From the NCBI GenBank assembly GCA_033961575.1, contig CM066730.1, positions 121,795,523 to 121,859,522 of the forward strand: DNA of 64,000 bases, read 5' to 3'. The stretch is from Aselliscus stoliczkanus (Eukaryota; Chordata; Mammalia; Chiroptera; Hipposideridae). The notes beneath the pieces are model-generated. The model saw only the letters and a list, made by a program, of their open reading frames with translations, had not been told where the DNA came from and made no database searches. Position 1 is the first letter of the stretch. Each line of letters begins with the position of its first letter. Shown here one piece after another: positions 12,230 through 23,770 of the stretch. Made by a program: the position numbers and the translations under genes.

Positions 12230-12692
12230 GCAGATAACAGCCCCAATTTTTACCTTTTCCAAGTCCCTGCCTTTGCTGAGTAACTTCATAGTTATTGTAT
12301 AATTTACCCTATCATTCTCCTACTCTGACTCTGGTTTTGGCCAATAAAATTAAAAATGACAGTGAGTCAGTCCTGATTCTGGGTCTCTTGTGTCTTTGCA
12401 TGCTTGTACTTCTGTTACTGCTAAAAGGACACTTTCAGACTAGCTTCCTGGAGATTGATATGGGAAACATAGCTGAGCTGCCCAAGTCACTCCAGCTAGT
12501 GCCAACCTAGATTAACCAATAGTCAGCACAGCCTTGGATATGTGAGTGAGTCTGAAACCTATGGAACTCCAAGCAGAGCCAAGGTTACATCACCAACATA
12601 CAGACTCATCAGTTAAACAGCAAGATTGTTTTAAGTCACTTACTTTTGGAATGGCTGCTCATTGAGCATTATTGTAGTAAAAAGTAACTAAT
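12230..12692 (+). mobile_element. MaLR (MLT1-like) LTR, 5' copy
   Basis: The block contains the MaLR-type phrases 'ctggagattgatatgggaaa', a 'gtgagtgagtctgaaacc' segment and the terminal 'attgttttaagtcacttact', ending in 'aaagtaactaatacag'. It is followed directly by sequence resembling the start of a MaLR internal region. These non-autonomous ERVL-related elements are ancient in placental mammals; no coding capacity is expected. LTR edges are estimated. Confidence 0.6.
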
Positions 12693-13990
12693 ACAGAAAT
12701 TGGTACTGGGAGTAGGGTGATGCTGTAACAAAAACCTAAATATGTGGCACTGGTTTAGGGAAGCTGGAAGTACAGTGAAGAGACTGTACAAGGAGGTTGG
12801 AAAAATGGCAAGGAAGTTGGCAAAGGAAGCTAAAATATGGTAAACATGGTATGTAGTTGCAACACATTTGGTAAAGTTTTCACTTCTAAGATAAAAAAAT
12901 ATAGCTAATGCATATTTTATCTTGGGCACAGAGATTTCCAGGCAGATGTTGAAAGCAGCAGTTGTTTTATATGAACCATCTATAAAAATGTACTATAATC
13001 AAGAGATGAGTTCAGTATAGTACTGTCAAATAAAACGAAGATGGGCCAGGACCTGCAAAGTTAGAAGATGAAATTGATTATCTCCAGCCTCTCGTACTAG
13101 ACATGGCATGAGAGATAAGGCCAAATCAAGGTATAGCTAAGGCTCACTTTATTATGACCTCAGAAAGGGTCAAGCAGTTAATAGTAGATCATTTCACCTG
13201 AACAAAAGGATTTCTAGGAACTGAATGTCATGGCTCCATAGCAGTCTGTACAACCCATGCACCATAACCACATCTAGAGAGAGATCCAAGTCTCAAAAAG
13301 AAGAGTGACGGTAGTTTTGTAGGTTGAAGCATACTGGGTCGAATATTTATAATACTCTCAACATTTTAGACAGAGTTGCATTGGTAAAAACCAACAAGGT
13401 GATTAAAAATGGACTTAGATTTTTTTTTGAAATGTAAATAGACCATTAGGACCCCAAATTTATATGGTTAGGAAACAAGCTTTTGAATCATCTTCACATA
13501 GCAAATTTTCTAATGTTGTCTTTAGAAGAGACAAATTAGCAAGCTCATGGAAAAGGAGAGATATCCCAGAAAACAAAACTAAAAGTTGTGGAGAATGAAA
13601 GAATGAGAAACCCTTTTTGGTATCAGAATTGGATCTAAGAATATTCTCCATCCATTCCCAGACTAGAGGACCTGGCTATAATTTTGCAGTGCAGAATTTC
13701 AGAATTTCTAGGAGAGTGACTTCTAAAAAAATTTTTGGAATCTTTCTCTTTTCAATTGATAGTGCTTATTGTTATTATCCTGCTGCTGTTTCACACTGTA
13801 TGTTGGATGTGAATGGGAAAGAACTATTTGGCTTTTTGTTTATCAGACTCCAGATTAAAAGTAGCTGCATTCAAATTGATGTAGAACACAAGATTCTGGA
13901 ATAGGAGCTTTTGTGTGATTGGATGAAAGGTGAGTATATTTTGCACAAGGGAGAAATATGAATAATTGTGCTTTTAAGACCAGATTGGGA
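12693..13990 (+). mobile_element. MaLR internal region
   Basis: Starts with 'aaattggtactgggagtagg' and 'gatgctgtaacaaaaaccta', close to the start of known MaLR internal sequence. Later, 'gctgtttcacactgtatgtt' and 'ttttgcacaagggag' match the usual 3' internal motifs. No open frame of significance. Together with the flanking LTRs it makes a near-complete, much decayed element. Confidence 0.55.
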
Positions 13991-14340
13991 TCTTGCAAAA
14001 TGGCTCAAATTTTTCATCTCTTCTGGATTCATACTCGTTGACATGTAAATTTGTGGTGACCTTTCTCTCTGATTCTTGGCTCATCCATGTGACCTACAGA
14101 ATTGTGAGTCCAAAACTCAAGAAACTTTACGAGTTTCTGTTTTCTCTCTCTTGAACTTCTTCCAGCACCTTGATGACATGCCCAGTATTTTCAAACATAC
14201 ATGAAGGATAGCTGAGCCCCCGTACTCTTCCAAACTGAGAGCAGCCTATATCAACTAATATCAAGCTCATACGCAGATACCTGAATGAGCCTAGCCAAAA
14301 TCTGAAAATTGCCTAGATGAGCTGACTAAAAGGACTTCCT
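13991..14340 (+). mobile_element. MaLR LTR, 3' copy
   Basis: 'cttggctcatccatgtgacc', 'ctctcttgaacttcttccag', 'catgcccagtattttc' and 'gatgagctgactaaaagg' follow the motif order of an MLT1-like LTR. The copy seems truncated at its 3' end. Confidence 0.5.
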
Positions 14341-16610
14341 GCACTGGTCCATGTTGTAAATGCTTATTTTTTGGGGACATTGAGATATAGCATGGTTATT
14401 TAGTGTTTTATGGCCATATTTTATTTGATATATTACTTTTAAAGCTTTTAATGAATTTTTTTTGGCAAACATAAAAGTATTGGTTATCCTAAAATTATGA
14501 CCTGTATACCTAACTATGATAAGAAATAAACATTCCAAATACATTTGAAGCCTGTGTAACATACCATCAAATTCTCCTGCTTTCCTATACTCCAGAGATA
14601 ATAACAATCTTAATTTTTTTTATTATCCTACGTATTTTCATAATTCCTCTATGTAGGTGTCTTTCTATAAACAAAATATAGCATTGCTTTCCATTTAAAA
14701 AATTATACGATGGTAACATTGTCATCTGTAATGGCTTTTTATACTCAACATTATACATTTTTAGTTTTTACCATTTTAAAACACATTGCTCCAGTTCAAT
14801 CATTTTTACTATTGATTGCATTACTTTATATGTCTGTGTCTCAATTTATTAAAGCATTTTTCTCCATATGATCATTATGTTATCATTCTAGGCCATCAGG
14901 CACAATTTTGTATCCTGGCTAGATGTAGGAATTTTGTTTCAAATTTTATATCCTACTCTCCTGAGTTACTAAAGCAATGAAAAATTCCTTACACCATCAT
15001 ACATTTTATTCATGCATCAGGGTTTGTCTCGTGTATTCAGCTAATAAACACCAAATGTAATACTATTCATGTTGACATATTCTACACTTCGCAACTCTGC
15101 AAAACTAACAAAGAACATATAAACAGGTTGAATTCAACCACCAGGACCAATAAGAAAAATTATTAAATAAAATATATTTAACTGTTTTGTGCAGACTTAT
15201 TCAATGTGCTATCAATCCTCAAAAACATTATTTGCTCACAGTTTAAAAAAATCAAAACAGCCTCCTTAGCATTTCACTTTTTAGTCTTGGCCTGGAATTA
15301 TTGTCTTAGGTGTGAATTAGAATATAGAGAAGTATGTTATCTGAGACTGGTTAATGTCCTCTACTAAGAAGACATTATCGAGAGTTTAAATGTACAACCA
15401 AGGCCTCTTAAGTAGATAATGTGAAGAACTATAAATAAAATTAAATTAAACATTTATTTCATTATTCAGAATCTCTCTTAGTTATTATACGTGGTGCTTG
15501 CTTCTCCTAAGTAGATACAACTGTTATTTTTACAAAGCAATTCATGTGCACTAAGTGAGGGAAGTCATTATTTTAATAAGCTCAGAAACATTAAAGGCAA
15601 TATATTCAAATGAAATTCTGTGACCTCTACTCCCAATGACACCTGTGTGGTAAAATGTTGACATATCTTAATACCAAAATACTTATATTGAAAATATTTG
15701 CATTCTTTCATTCACTATTAAATGAAGTTTGATTTTCAAACATGAAATCTAAATGTCTAGACAGAACCATATTAAAGAATTATATAAATTACCTTATGTG
15801 TCAAGATTCCACTGCCAGAAAGGATTCACATTCATAATTATTTTTTTAACCGACCAAAGGGTGACCTAATTTACTGTCCTTACTTTTCATCATAACAACA
15901 GTTATTATTTCCATCATCGTAATATTATTTATGGACTTGAGGCCCATAAAAACTGAGGAAAGAGTTTATATTAAGTTATTATCAAGAATTTCCTTAGAAA
16001 ACATTTTTAAAATAACAATGATTTAATCACTTTGGGATGAAAATTATTTATAAACATTTAGATTTTACACTGCTTGAATAATGTCTGCTTGTATCAATTT
16101 GCTACACTCTATCTTGACTTGATTTTAGAGCTGTCCATGTCCATCTATTTAAATCTAGCATCTAGCCTTCTTTAAATTATCACAATTTTAGAACAATCCT
16201 ATCTCCTTTCATTCACCTGGTATTAAATATACTTTTGTAAAGGTTTTTCCTAATTTTATTTTGAATGCCTACATCTGTAAATTTTATATTAGAACATTCT
16301 ACATAAACACCATTATAAGTAGTTGTCACCTACCAAATTTCAATATAATAATGTGTCTGAATCATATTGTAAATAAGTAAGCATTGTCAGGCCATAAATC
16401 CTCAAGTTGAGGTCTTTACATATTTTTAAGCAATATTCTCTATTTAAAAACTAAACTTAAAGCAACCATTTGTTATTTGATTTGCTTTCACAATCAATGC
16501 ATTAATATTCATTAGCAAAACAGAATCAACCGGTTGAACGTAGTGAACAATTGTCTTCATATTTTAATTCAAATCTAGTTTTCTAAAGTTATAAATGTTC
16601 CTACTATATT
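14341..16610. other. Long AT-rich stretch without recognisable features
   Basis: About 2.3 kb with many A/T runs. I see no gene, no young repeat and no microsatellite. Old antisense L1 traces are possible around 14640-14900 ('tccatatgatcattatg') but not callable. Confidence 0.5.
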
Positions 16611-17073
16611 TGAGGATCTTTCAATTATATATTGCTATGCAACAAACCATTCCAAAACATATTGGCTTATCACAACCTCACTTTGTTATTTCTCACAATC
16701 CCACAAAGTACTTGAACAATTTTTCTGTTGGCCTCACCTGTACTCACTCACACAGTTCAATTCAACTGTGGGTCAGGCCATGGATGACAGTTGGGTTTTT
16801 CTTCCCAAGTGGTCTTTCATTCCCAAGGAGACTCTATTGATCTTTCAGGTCATGGTCACCTTAGGACTTTAAAAGGGCGAGGCCGGCTACATAATTTGTG
16901 GAGTCCAGTGAAAAAAATATGATGCTCCCTTTTGTAAAAATTGTTAAAGAGTTTAAAGATGTTAACAGCAGTGTGTTAAACCAATACTTCTCAGTATGGG
17001 GCTCTATAAGACTGCCCAGATGCCTGCTCAAGAAGCCAGACTGCGAAAACAACAGTAGCAGCTACAAAATTTC

Positions 17074-17079
<6 letters not shown>

Positions 17080-17123
<44 letters not shown>
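17080..17123. repeat. (TA)n microsatellite
   Basis: About 21 TA units; the nearby ORFs gain Tyr/Ile runs from it. Confidence 0.95.
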
Positions 17124-17125
<2 letters not shown>

Positions 17126-17147
17126 GCTCTATATAGATAATATTTTT

Positions 17148-17315
17148 CTTTTTTTTAGTTGGGGAACAGTGTGTTTCTCCAGAACCCATCAGCTCCAAGT
17201 CAAGCAGTTGCTTCAATCTAGTTGTGGAGAGAGCACCTCAGTGGCCCATGTGGGAAACAAACAGGCAAGGACACTGCACCCTGAGCTCCAACCACCTGAG
17301 CTAACTGGCCATCCC
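17148..17315 (-). mobile_element. tRNA-derived SINE, family D (bat-type)
   Basis: The reverse complement starts GGGATGGCCAGTTAGCTCAG (tRNA-like A box region), then a CCCACATGGGCCACTGAGG segment, CCACAACTAGATTGAAG (17211-17227 on this strand), 'acttggagctgatgggttct', 'aaacacactgttccccaact' and an A tail. I associate this combination with SINEs of horseshoe and leaf-nosed bats (Rhin-1-like); the identification is from memory. The tail motif is shared with family C. No clear TSD is visible. Confidence 0.7.
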
Positions 17316-17462
17316 TAAAAAACTTCTTAGAGCCATGGATCGTAAGTCACTCTCATACCTGCCAGATTCTATGGTTTACACAACCCCAAAGTCATCATGT
17401 ATTCAAAGGGGTGGATCAGCATGGGAAGAATTTGTGATCATATTTTGCAATCTACCATAGAG

Positions 17463-18535
17463 ATGTTTTAATTCTACCCCTTCTTACATCATGCTGTTAT
17501 CCTCAACTTTTTTTTCATTTAAAAAAGAACCACTTTAATCTTTAAAAACTTCAATTAAATTACTTAATAAATCAACTGCACTCTGCTATTTCCAGCCCTG
17601 TTTATTTAATTTTCAGAATGTGATTAACTAGAAGGGAAGATTGAAAATGAATCAATAAACAAAATTATTTTTAAAATCCATAGATTGAAAAGAAAAATAT
17701 ACTTGGAAGGAAAAAAGAAATCTTGAGGGATTATTGTATTGTTTATTTTACTATATAGAGATGCCTGACAGATAGATGCTTTACTATGGATAAATGCATC
17801 TGGGTGGGTGTGTATGGAGCGATTCCGTTTCAACAAAACAGAACCCATAACCCCCAAATCTGGTGTAAACCCACATAAAATGCTGGAGTGCTATACCTGT
17901 ACTGTATCTCAAATGAGAATTAGCCTCTGAGTGTACAAAACAGATCAAGATGTGAACACACATTTCTTATCTATAGTTAAAAAGAACTGGTTCACTTGAA
18001 GAGGACAAAGAAAAACTTTGCAAACCAAAATCTTTAAATCTAAGGAAGAAAGGGAATAATCTATGGCACTGTCGTTTTCGCTGTGGACCACCCATGTCCT
18101 TAGCATCAATGCTAAGGCCACTCTGCTATAATTAATAATGAAAGGCTCTTCTATACTCTTGAGAGATTCAATTCATTTTCTACCAACACTGGATGTTTTT
18201 GGTCTTATTTTAATACTATTGTCTAATTTTATTAACCTCTCTCTAAATGTAACCTTACCTCTAGATGAAATGGGTCCAATTCTATCAATTCTGATTTTTC
18301 AGTGGCATTCTATTATAACTGCTCTATATTCTGATTCTAAATTTGTATTGTCTTCCTTTTCTATTATCTTAAAAACATGTAGGAAGATATTTGTTTTTAG
18401 CCCTTATAATTGTTGCCTCCATCTTATTTGTACAAGATCAAAGCATTTGTTTAATAAAAAAGGAAACTGACATATTTTTGTGTAAACTGATCATTGTAGA
18501 AGACTTTGTTGGATCTATTATTACTAGGAAAGAGT
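17463..18535. other. Unassigned AT-rich DNA
   Basis: A 110-codon open frame (18138-18470) is present but has no recognisable domain, and its hydrophobic composition is what AT-rich DNA gives by chance. Confidence 0.45.
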
Positions 18536-19320
18536 AAAAATGATTAGTAACTGAGCACCAAAGAGGGTTTCCTGGTGTCTTCAATGAAGAGTTCAAGGTT
18601 TTTGCTGTTACTGCAGTTTTTCCACTTGAGAAAGACTCAATGAAAGAAGAAAGGAGAGCAATGATGTCTGTTTCCAACTTCAGGGTAATTGAGGGATTGG
18701 ATCGTTCTGCTGAGAGTGCAACAAAGAGAAGAAAATCCATTACTTGATGGGGGTGAAGAACCCAGGGAGAGGCCAGATTGCCAGAAGTGTGGACCTCACA
18801 GCATTGAAAGCAGGCATGAGACAGAACCCCCCACAGCGTCAGACAGAAGGATTCCTTCCTTGCCCCGATGCTGATTGTGAGTGAGGCTGACTGAGGACAT
18901 GTAACAGGCTGGCTTTGTGGGAATTTTCAGCCTTCCATATGTTATTTACCACTGCCAGGCTGCATTATGTTAATTAAACCTCTTCCTCCAACCGGGTTAT
19001 TGCAAAAGGGATGTGTCAACGTCCAGGGTCGTGTAGAAATCCAGGGGGAAAGTACAGGGCTCTGCCAAGAGACAAGGGAAAACTCAAACACCAGGACCCA
19101 AGTGTCTGGAGGGGGAAAAGTATACTCAAAACAAGATAAACTGCTTTCTGTACTTGCAAATGAATCTGTGAGCTCAGGTCCCCCAAAAAGCATTATGAGT
19201 AGTGGATACCTTGGAGCCAAATTTACTAATAAGAATAGTCTCAAATATCCCTGCATCTTCTGGCAAGGACACTAGTGAAAAAGAGTAGTTGAGTGCTTTC
19301 CTCTGCAGGGTTCCTGTGCC
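18536..19320. other. Higher-complexity, less AT-rich block with open frames on both strands
   Basis: This block is visibly richer in G and C than its surroundings. On the plus strand a frame is open for 67 codons (18544-18744) with balanced amino-acid composition, and 18967-19275 is open for 102 codons. The minus strand is also open (18942-19256). I do not recognise a protein or a repeat. It could be unique sequence, a decayed pseudogene, or an unnamed LTR. Confidence 0.3.
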
Positions 19321-20035
19321 TTATACCCACTCCTCCCCACCCCCCATTAGATGGTGAAATGGGAAGTTTCACACCAGAGAGAAAATAAAATACTGAAAAG
19401 TTTGTGTAACAAGATCCCATTTTTGTTAAACAATGACTAATACATGTCTCTATGTGAATGCAGATTAACTGATAGATGATAGATCCTTTTTCTGTAGTTA
19501 TATAAGCCTGGAGGAGAATAAATTTGTGAACATAAGTTGTGGTGGTAGATCAGAGGTGCTACAGAAAAGGGAAGAGAGAAAAAAGATGAAAAAACAAAGA
19601 CAAAAAAGAAACTTTTTTAAAAAAGTTATAAGCAATTGTATTATTCCATTTAAATGCTGTTACGTGTGCATGTACATGTAATGACAAAATTTTAAAAACC
19701 TCTTGTAGTCTGCAACATTGATTTTTAAAACAATAAAAAGTTACTTCTATTCTCCTTTCATGTAATTCCTGAACAAGTAAATATCTGATCAGCCATTCGT
19801 AATTATGATACATTTGTTAGGGCCAACTAAATGTCTGGTATTATTCAAAATGTGGACCCCCAACAGTCTCTTTCCTGTTAATACATCATAAAAGCAATAG
19901 CATAGTGTGATGCACCAAGGGCTATGAGTAAGAGTTTTTATGTGGAACCAACTCCAGCAAATAAGTCAACAGCAGGGGACACTTTCCTGGTGAGGATGAA
20001 GAATGAAGAAGTTCATATACCCATGGCACAAATAT
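19321..20035. other. Unassigned DNA
   Basis: No recognised element. Confidence 0.4.
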
Positions 20036-20052
20036 GAAAGATGAAAGTTTCT

Positions 20053-20162
20053 TTTTTTTTTTTTTTTTGAGGGCAGTGTCACTGGCCCTCATATGTGGGA
20101 TCCGAACCGGGGCCTCTGGCTTCCCAAGCCAGCGCTTAACCACTGTGCCACTCAGCCGGCCC
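20053..20162 (-). mobile_element. tRNA-derived SINE, family A (half of a B-A pair)
   Basis: Poly-T, then GAGGGCAGTGTCACTGGCCC, the B box complement and CAGCCGGCCCC. The TSD that precedes its tail (GAAAGATGAAAGTTTCT, 20036-20052) has its partner only after the neighbouring B SINE (20334-20350), so the two SINEs lie within one duplication. Confidence 0.95.
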
Positions 20163-20179
20163 CAAAATCAGTTTTTTTG

Positions 20180-20333
20180 TCTTTTTTTTTTTTTTTTTTT
20201 TTAGCTGAGCCATCCTGCCACCTGTTGGCAGCTCAACAGCAACTCAGCTCGGGCTGGCCTCGAACAGCTGTTGCTCAGAGCTCAGCTCGCACTTTGAGAG
20301 AGCTCTTAACCAACTGAGCCACTCGGCCGGCCC
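20180..20333 (-). mobile_element. tRNA-derived SINE, family B (half of a B-A pair)
   Basis: Poly-T, then TTAGCTGAGCCATCCTGCCA, a body rich in CAGCTC and CAACAG motifs, and GAGCCACTCGGCCGGCCC at the end. It is separated from the A SINE by about 17 bp (AAAATCAGTTTTTTTGTC). Its head abuts the distal TSD copy. Confidence 0.9.
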
Positions 20334-20359
20334 GAAAGATGAAAGTTTCTAACCATGTC

Positions 20360-20361
<2 letters not shown>

Positions 20362-20415
<54 letters not shown>
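20362..20415. repeat. (CA)n microsatellite
   Basis: About 27 uninterrupted CA units. Confidence 0.97.
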
Positions 20416-20417
<2 letters not shown>

Positions 20418-20534
20418 CCTTTCTAGATAAAAATGTCTCAAGAAATTTATTGATTTTTTTCAATATTAAATTTTAAAGTATTACTTGACTACCATAACTT
20501 TCCATTTTCTTAACATATTTCCTTTTGGGCAATG

Positions 20535-20920
20535 TAAAGTAGAATCAATCCTTTACAGCAATCTACTAACTGCATAGAAAATCATTCTTCTCAAATGCAC
20601 ACCCACCCTGTTTTTATTCTCTCCCTGGTCCCTATTATGCAGCAGAACATATAATGTGATTCTTGGCCATTCTGTAAAAAAACTAGTTTGATGTTGGGAG
20701 CACAATGCTTTTGTCCTTTTGCTGGCAAAGCTCTTCATGAGATCAGTCAGAGCTTTCCTTCTGACCCAAGGACAGTGCAATTGTGTCCCAGTGCACAATG
20801 AAATGTGGCCAGACACAGCATCTGTTTGGTCATCAAAGATTGCTCAAACACAGGTAGGAGCATTTGAGTCCCTTAACTCCCTCTGGGATGGTGACCTTAA
20901 GATTAGGTAGCAGAACAAAG
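20535..20920. other. Moderately complex DNA of unknown origin
   Basis: Balanced composition and two overlapping opposite open frames (20553-20816 minus, 20719-20910 plus). A CAG|GTAGGAG splice-donor-like site lies at about 20851-20858. No acceptor or recognisable protein supports an exon. Confidence 0.2.
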
Positions 20921-21480
20921 AAAGGCCTGCTTTGGGAAAATCCCATGTCCTTTTTATATTGGTATTTCCGCAGCCATTTTTTTTTTTTAAATTCCTTATG
21001 AATTCTGCCAATCCTATTATGATTGAATTCAGATACTTACTTGGCTGGATATCTAAGAGTATGAGGTAGGGATGGTTGGAGTTGATGGAAAGCGGAGAAG
21101 GGAGGGGCTGATGAGTATTGGACCAGGTGAGAAGTTAAAGAGGGAGATGGACAATAACTTCCACATGAGTACTTTTTCATAGGATCCATAACTACTACAA
21201 TCAATACAATAGAAAAACTAAAACAACATAACCTAGTAGATTATGTTTTTAATCCCTAAAGCATTTTAAATATTTTCTAAATCAATAAAATAGCTTACAT
21301 GATTTGGACTTTTCCCTATCACATGCTATTACCAAACAGAAAATTTACTGGGACACAAAATGTTGCAAATGTAATATCTGAGTTATTGCTTGAATCATAT
21401 CATTTCACTTTAACCATGTAAAAGCACAATCAGAAGCAAGTAGATTATAAAGTATTCCAAGGCTGAAATCTTATTTTCTA
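20921..21480. other. Unassigned AT-rich DNA
   Basis: No recognised element. Confidence 0.4.
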
Positions 21481-21486
21481 ATTATA

Positions 21487-21727
21487 CACAGGGGGTGCCA
21501 AAGAATATATACACATTTTAAGAAAGGAAAGGTGTATTAAAATTGTAATACTCAATATATACTGATAATAAAAGATGAACACAAGTCACGTTTGACTTCT
21601 GCAATTACAAGAGGTGCTCAAAGTGGTTACCATCAGCATCCAGACACTTCTGATTTAAGGTGAACTACTGCTTGAACAATGTTGACCAAAGTGTCCACTT
21701 GTATATATTTTTTTGGCACTCCCAGCA
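21487..21727. mobile_element. mariner-type MITE, copy 1
   Basis: A 241 bp element flanked by TA on both sides (21485-21486 and 21728-21729). The left end CACAGGGGGTGCCAAAGAAT and the reverse complement of the right end, TGCTGGGAGTGCCAAAAAAA, form terminal inverted repeats that run on into TATATACA. On the minus strand the interior encodes a short mariner-transposase-like C-terminus, NQKCLDADGNHFEHLL then stop. It is therefore an internally deleted derivative of an autonomous mariner. Second copy at 46411-46649. Confidence 0.85.
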
Positions 21728-21999
21728 TATACATATATATTTGGTTGCTGATACTTTATTCACTGTGTGTTACAGAAATTGTTATTTATCCACAGGATTT
21801 TCTGTTGATATTTTCCTCTAAGATTTAATCTTTGGTTAAAAGAACATGCTTAAAATTACATTTTTAATGAATTTCTATTGAAATGTAAATGGCCCAAGAA
21901 ACTTTAGTTTTTATAGTGGTAATAACACTTATAACATGAGATCTGCCTCTTTAACAGATTGTTAAGAGTAAATACAGTATTGTTATCTATAGGCATAAT

Positions 22000-22260
22000 G
22001 CTGAATAGCAAATCTCTTTAATTTATTCTTCTTACATAACTGAAATTTTATACATGTTGTTTAGTATTTCCACATTTTGCCCTTACCCCAGCCCCTGTCA
22101 ACCACTTTTTAATCCTTTGCTTCTATGAGTTTAACTATTTCAGATACCTCAGTGTTTGTCCTTTAGTGGCTGGCTTAGTTCTTTCATTTGGCATGAAGTC
22201 CTCAATATTCCTTTATTGTGTTGCATAATGCAGGATTTCCTTCTTGACAGAGTTTTGAAT
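22000..22260 (-). mobile_element. Old antisense LINE-1 fragment
   Basis: 'tacatgttgtttagtatttc', 'ctatgagtttaactatttca', 'gttctttcatttggcatgaa' and 'attcctttattgtgttgcat' are the complements of typical old L1 3' phrases. Confidence 0.55.
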
Positions 22261-22739
22261 GATGACAGGGAAACAATAAAGATAAAAATATATTGATTTA
22301 AAATGGCCAGAGACACTACCCAAAGAGTAACACAAGGACGAGCAAAGTATTCTGTGGACAAAGAGTGAAGATGTCAGAAAATATGGGAAATTTCTTGGAT
22401 TTTGGGAGTGGTCTTTCAATCAACTTGGACTTTTGCCAGCCTCAGGTCAATGGTTTTGAAGTCTGTTGTTTTTGAGGTTTATGGAACTTATGATGACGAT
22501 AAATAAAAGTCAGACTCACTGACTGAAAAATCTGTTTCTAGAATTATTATTTCTCATGCCTTCCAGCTGAAGGACACCCACCATGAAAGCAACTATGGTA
22601 CGAAAAAAGTCCATAGTGAATTTGGAATCACAAGTCCTCAACTTGAAACCTATTTTGTTCATTTACTAACAATAGGATCTGGGTTACTCGGTGTTGGAAC
22701 AGAGGTTATTTAAACCATTCTTCTATAGATGCACAATTA

Positions 22740-23065
22740 ACTACTGATACACAACAATATGGATGAATCTCAGAAGCACATATTAGCAAGTGAAGCCAGA
22801 TACAAAGAATACATAATATATGATATAACTTATAGGAAGTACAAGAACAGGCAAAATTAATCCATAGTGACTCTGAAGGGTGGTTGCTGAAGGGTCAGGA
22901 GGTTGAGGGCAAAGGTGAGGATTGACTGGGAAACTTGGTGATAGATATGTTTAGTATGTTGATCTTTGGGTGTTCACGTGGCAGTAGAAGTTAAGAATCA
23001 CCATGCAGTCCTTAAAATCTGTGCATTGTATCCTGAACAAATTATACCTCAATAAAATAGTATAT
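22740..23065 (+). mobile_element. LINE-1 3' end fragment
   Basis: 'caatatggatgaatctcaga', 'gaagccagatacaaagaata', 'gggtggttgctgaagggtca' and the terminal 'attatacctcaataaaatag' are characteristic of a mid-age mammalian L1 3' UTR. Confidence 0.65.
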
Positions 23066-23590
23066 AAAAAGAACATGGGAAGGGAAATAAAAAAATGAAA
23101 ATATAGAAATGTTTAGAAGAACTTGAGGCAATGTCCAAATCCCCAAGAAGGGAAGAGAGCATAGGAAATAAAAAACACGCCTCACCCTGTCCCCTAAGTT
23201 TGTGAAAAATGGAGAACAATAAACTAGACCCAAGAGATCCAAAGGAAAGAATATCCTCTTTGAATAGGACTCCTTTCTTGACAACCATGGGTCAGTTCTT
23301 GCGCATTGTTTTCACAATTCCCTCAAAGTCCAAATTGTCTTATAAAACCTGCTAGGAGTTTAAACAAAACAAACAAACAAAACCTCTGCCATTTTTTTTA
23401 TGTATCTGAATTTATAAAAGTATAATTTACATAAAATTCAAAGTTCAATTGTTTCAAATTCTAGTCCAGTCCTTAAAATAAGTTGATGTATGCTGTCCAT
23501 ATTTACTATATAATGTACTGCCTGGTTTTCTACATTATTTTGTCTTCTAATTCTGAAAGACTGCAGTCTCTCCCTTTCTCTCACCCCCCA
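23066..23590. other. Unassigned DNA
   Basis: No recognised element. Confidence 0.4.

Positions 23591-23628
<38 letters not shown>
23591..23628. repeat. (CA)n microsatellite
   Basis: About 18 CA units. Confidence 0.95.
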
Positions 23629-23631
<3 letters not shown>

Positions 23632-23650
23632 GTTGCTGGAAAATATTTTT

Positions 23651-23756
23651 TTTTTTTTTTTTTTAGGGCAGTGTCACTGGCCCTCATATGTGGGACCCAA
23701 ACCAAGGCCACTGGCTTCCCAAATCAGCGCTTAACCACCGCGCCACTAGGCCAGCC
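23651..23756 (-). mobile_element. tRNA-derived SINE, family A
   Basis: Poly-T, AGGGCAGTGTCACTGGCCCT, and CGCCACTAGGCCAGCC at the head end. TSD TGGAAAATATTTT at 23637-23649 and 23758-23770. Confidence 0.95.
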
Positions 23757-23770
23757 TTGGAAAATATTTT

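Larger units (their letters stand above)
16615..17462 (+). mobile_element. Old medium-reiterated repeat, copy 3, split by later insertions
   Basis: The left part 16615-16860 starts 'caattatatattgctatgca' and includes 'caacaaaccattccaaaaca'. The right part 17325-17462 ends 'gaatttgtgatcatattttg' and 'caatctaccatag', the expected 3' end. A (TA)n tract and a D SINE lie between them. Confidence 0.5.

Noticed and set aside
18138..18470. 110-codon open frame
   Set aside because: AT-driven Leu/Ile/Ser/Phe composition, no motif.
20719..20910. Exon candidate with a CAG|GTAGGAG donor
   Set aside because: No convincing acceptor, opposite-strand frame equally open, no recognisable protein; kept only as a low-confidence unassigned block.
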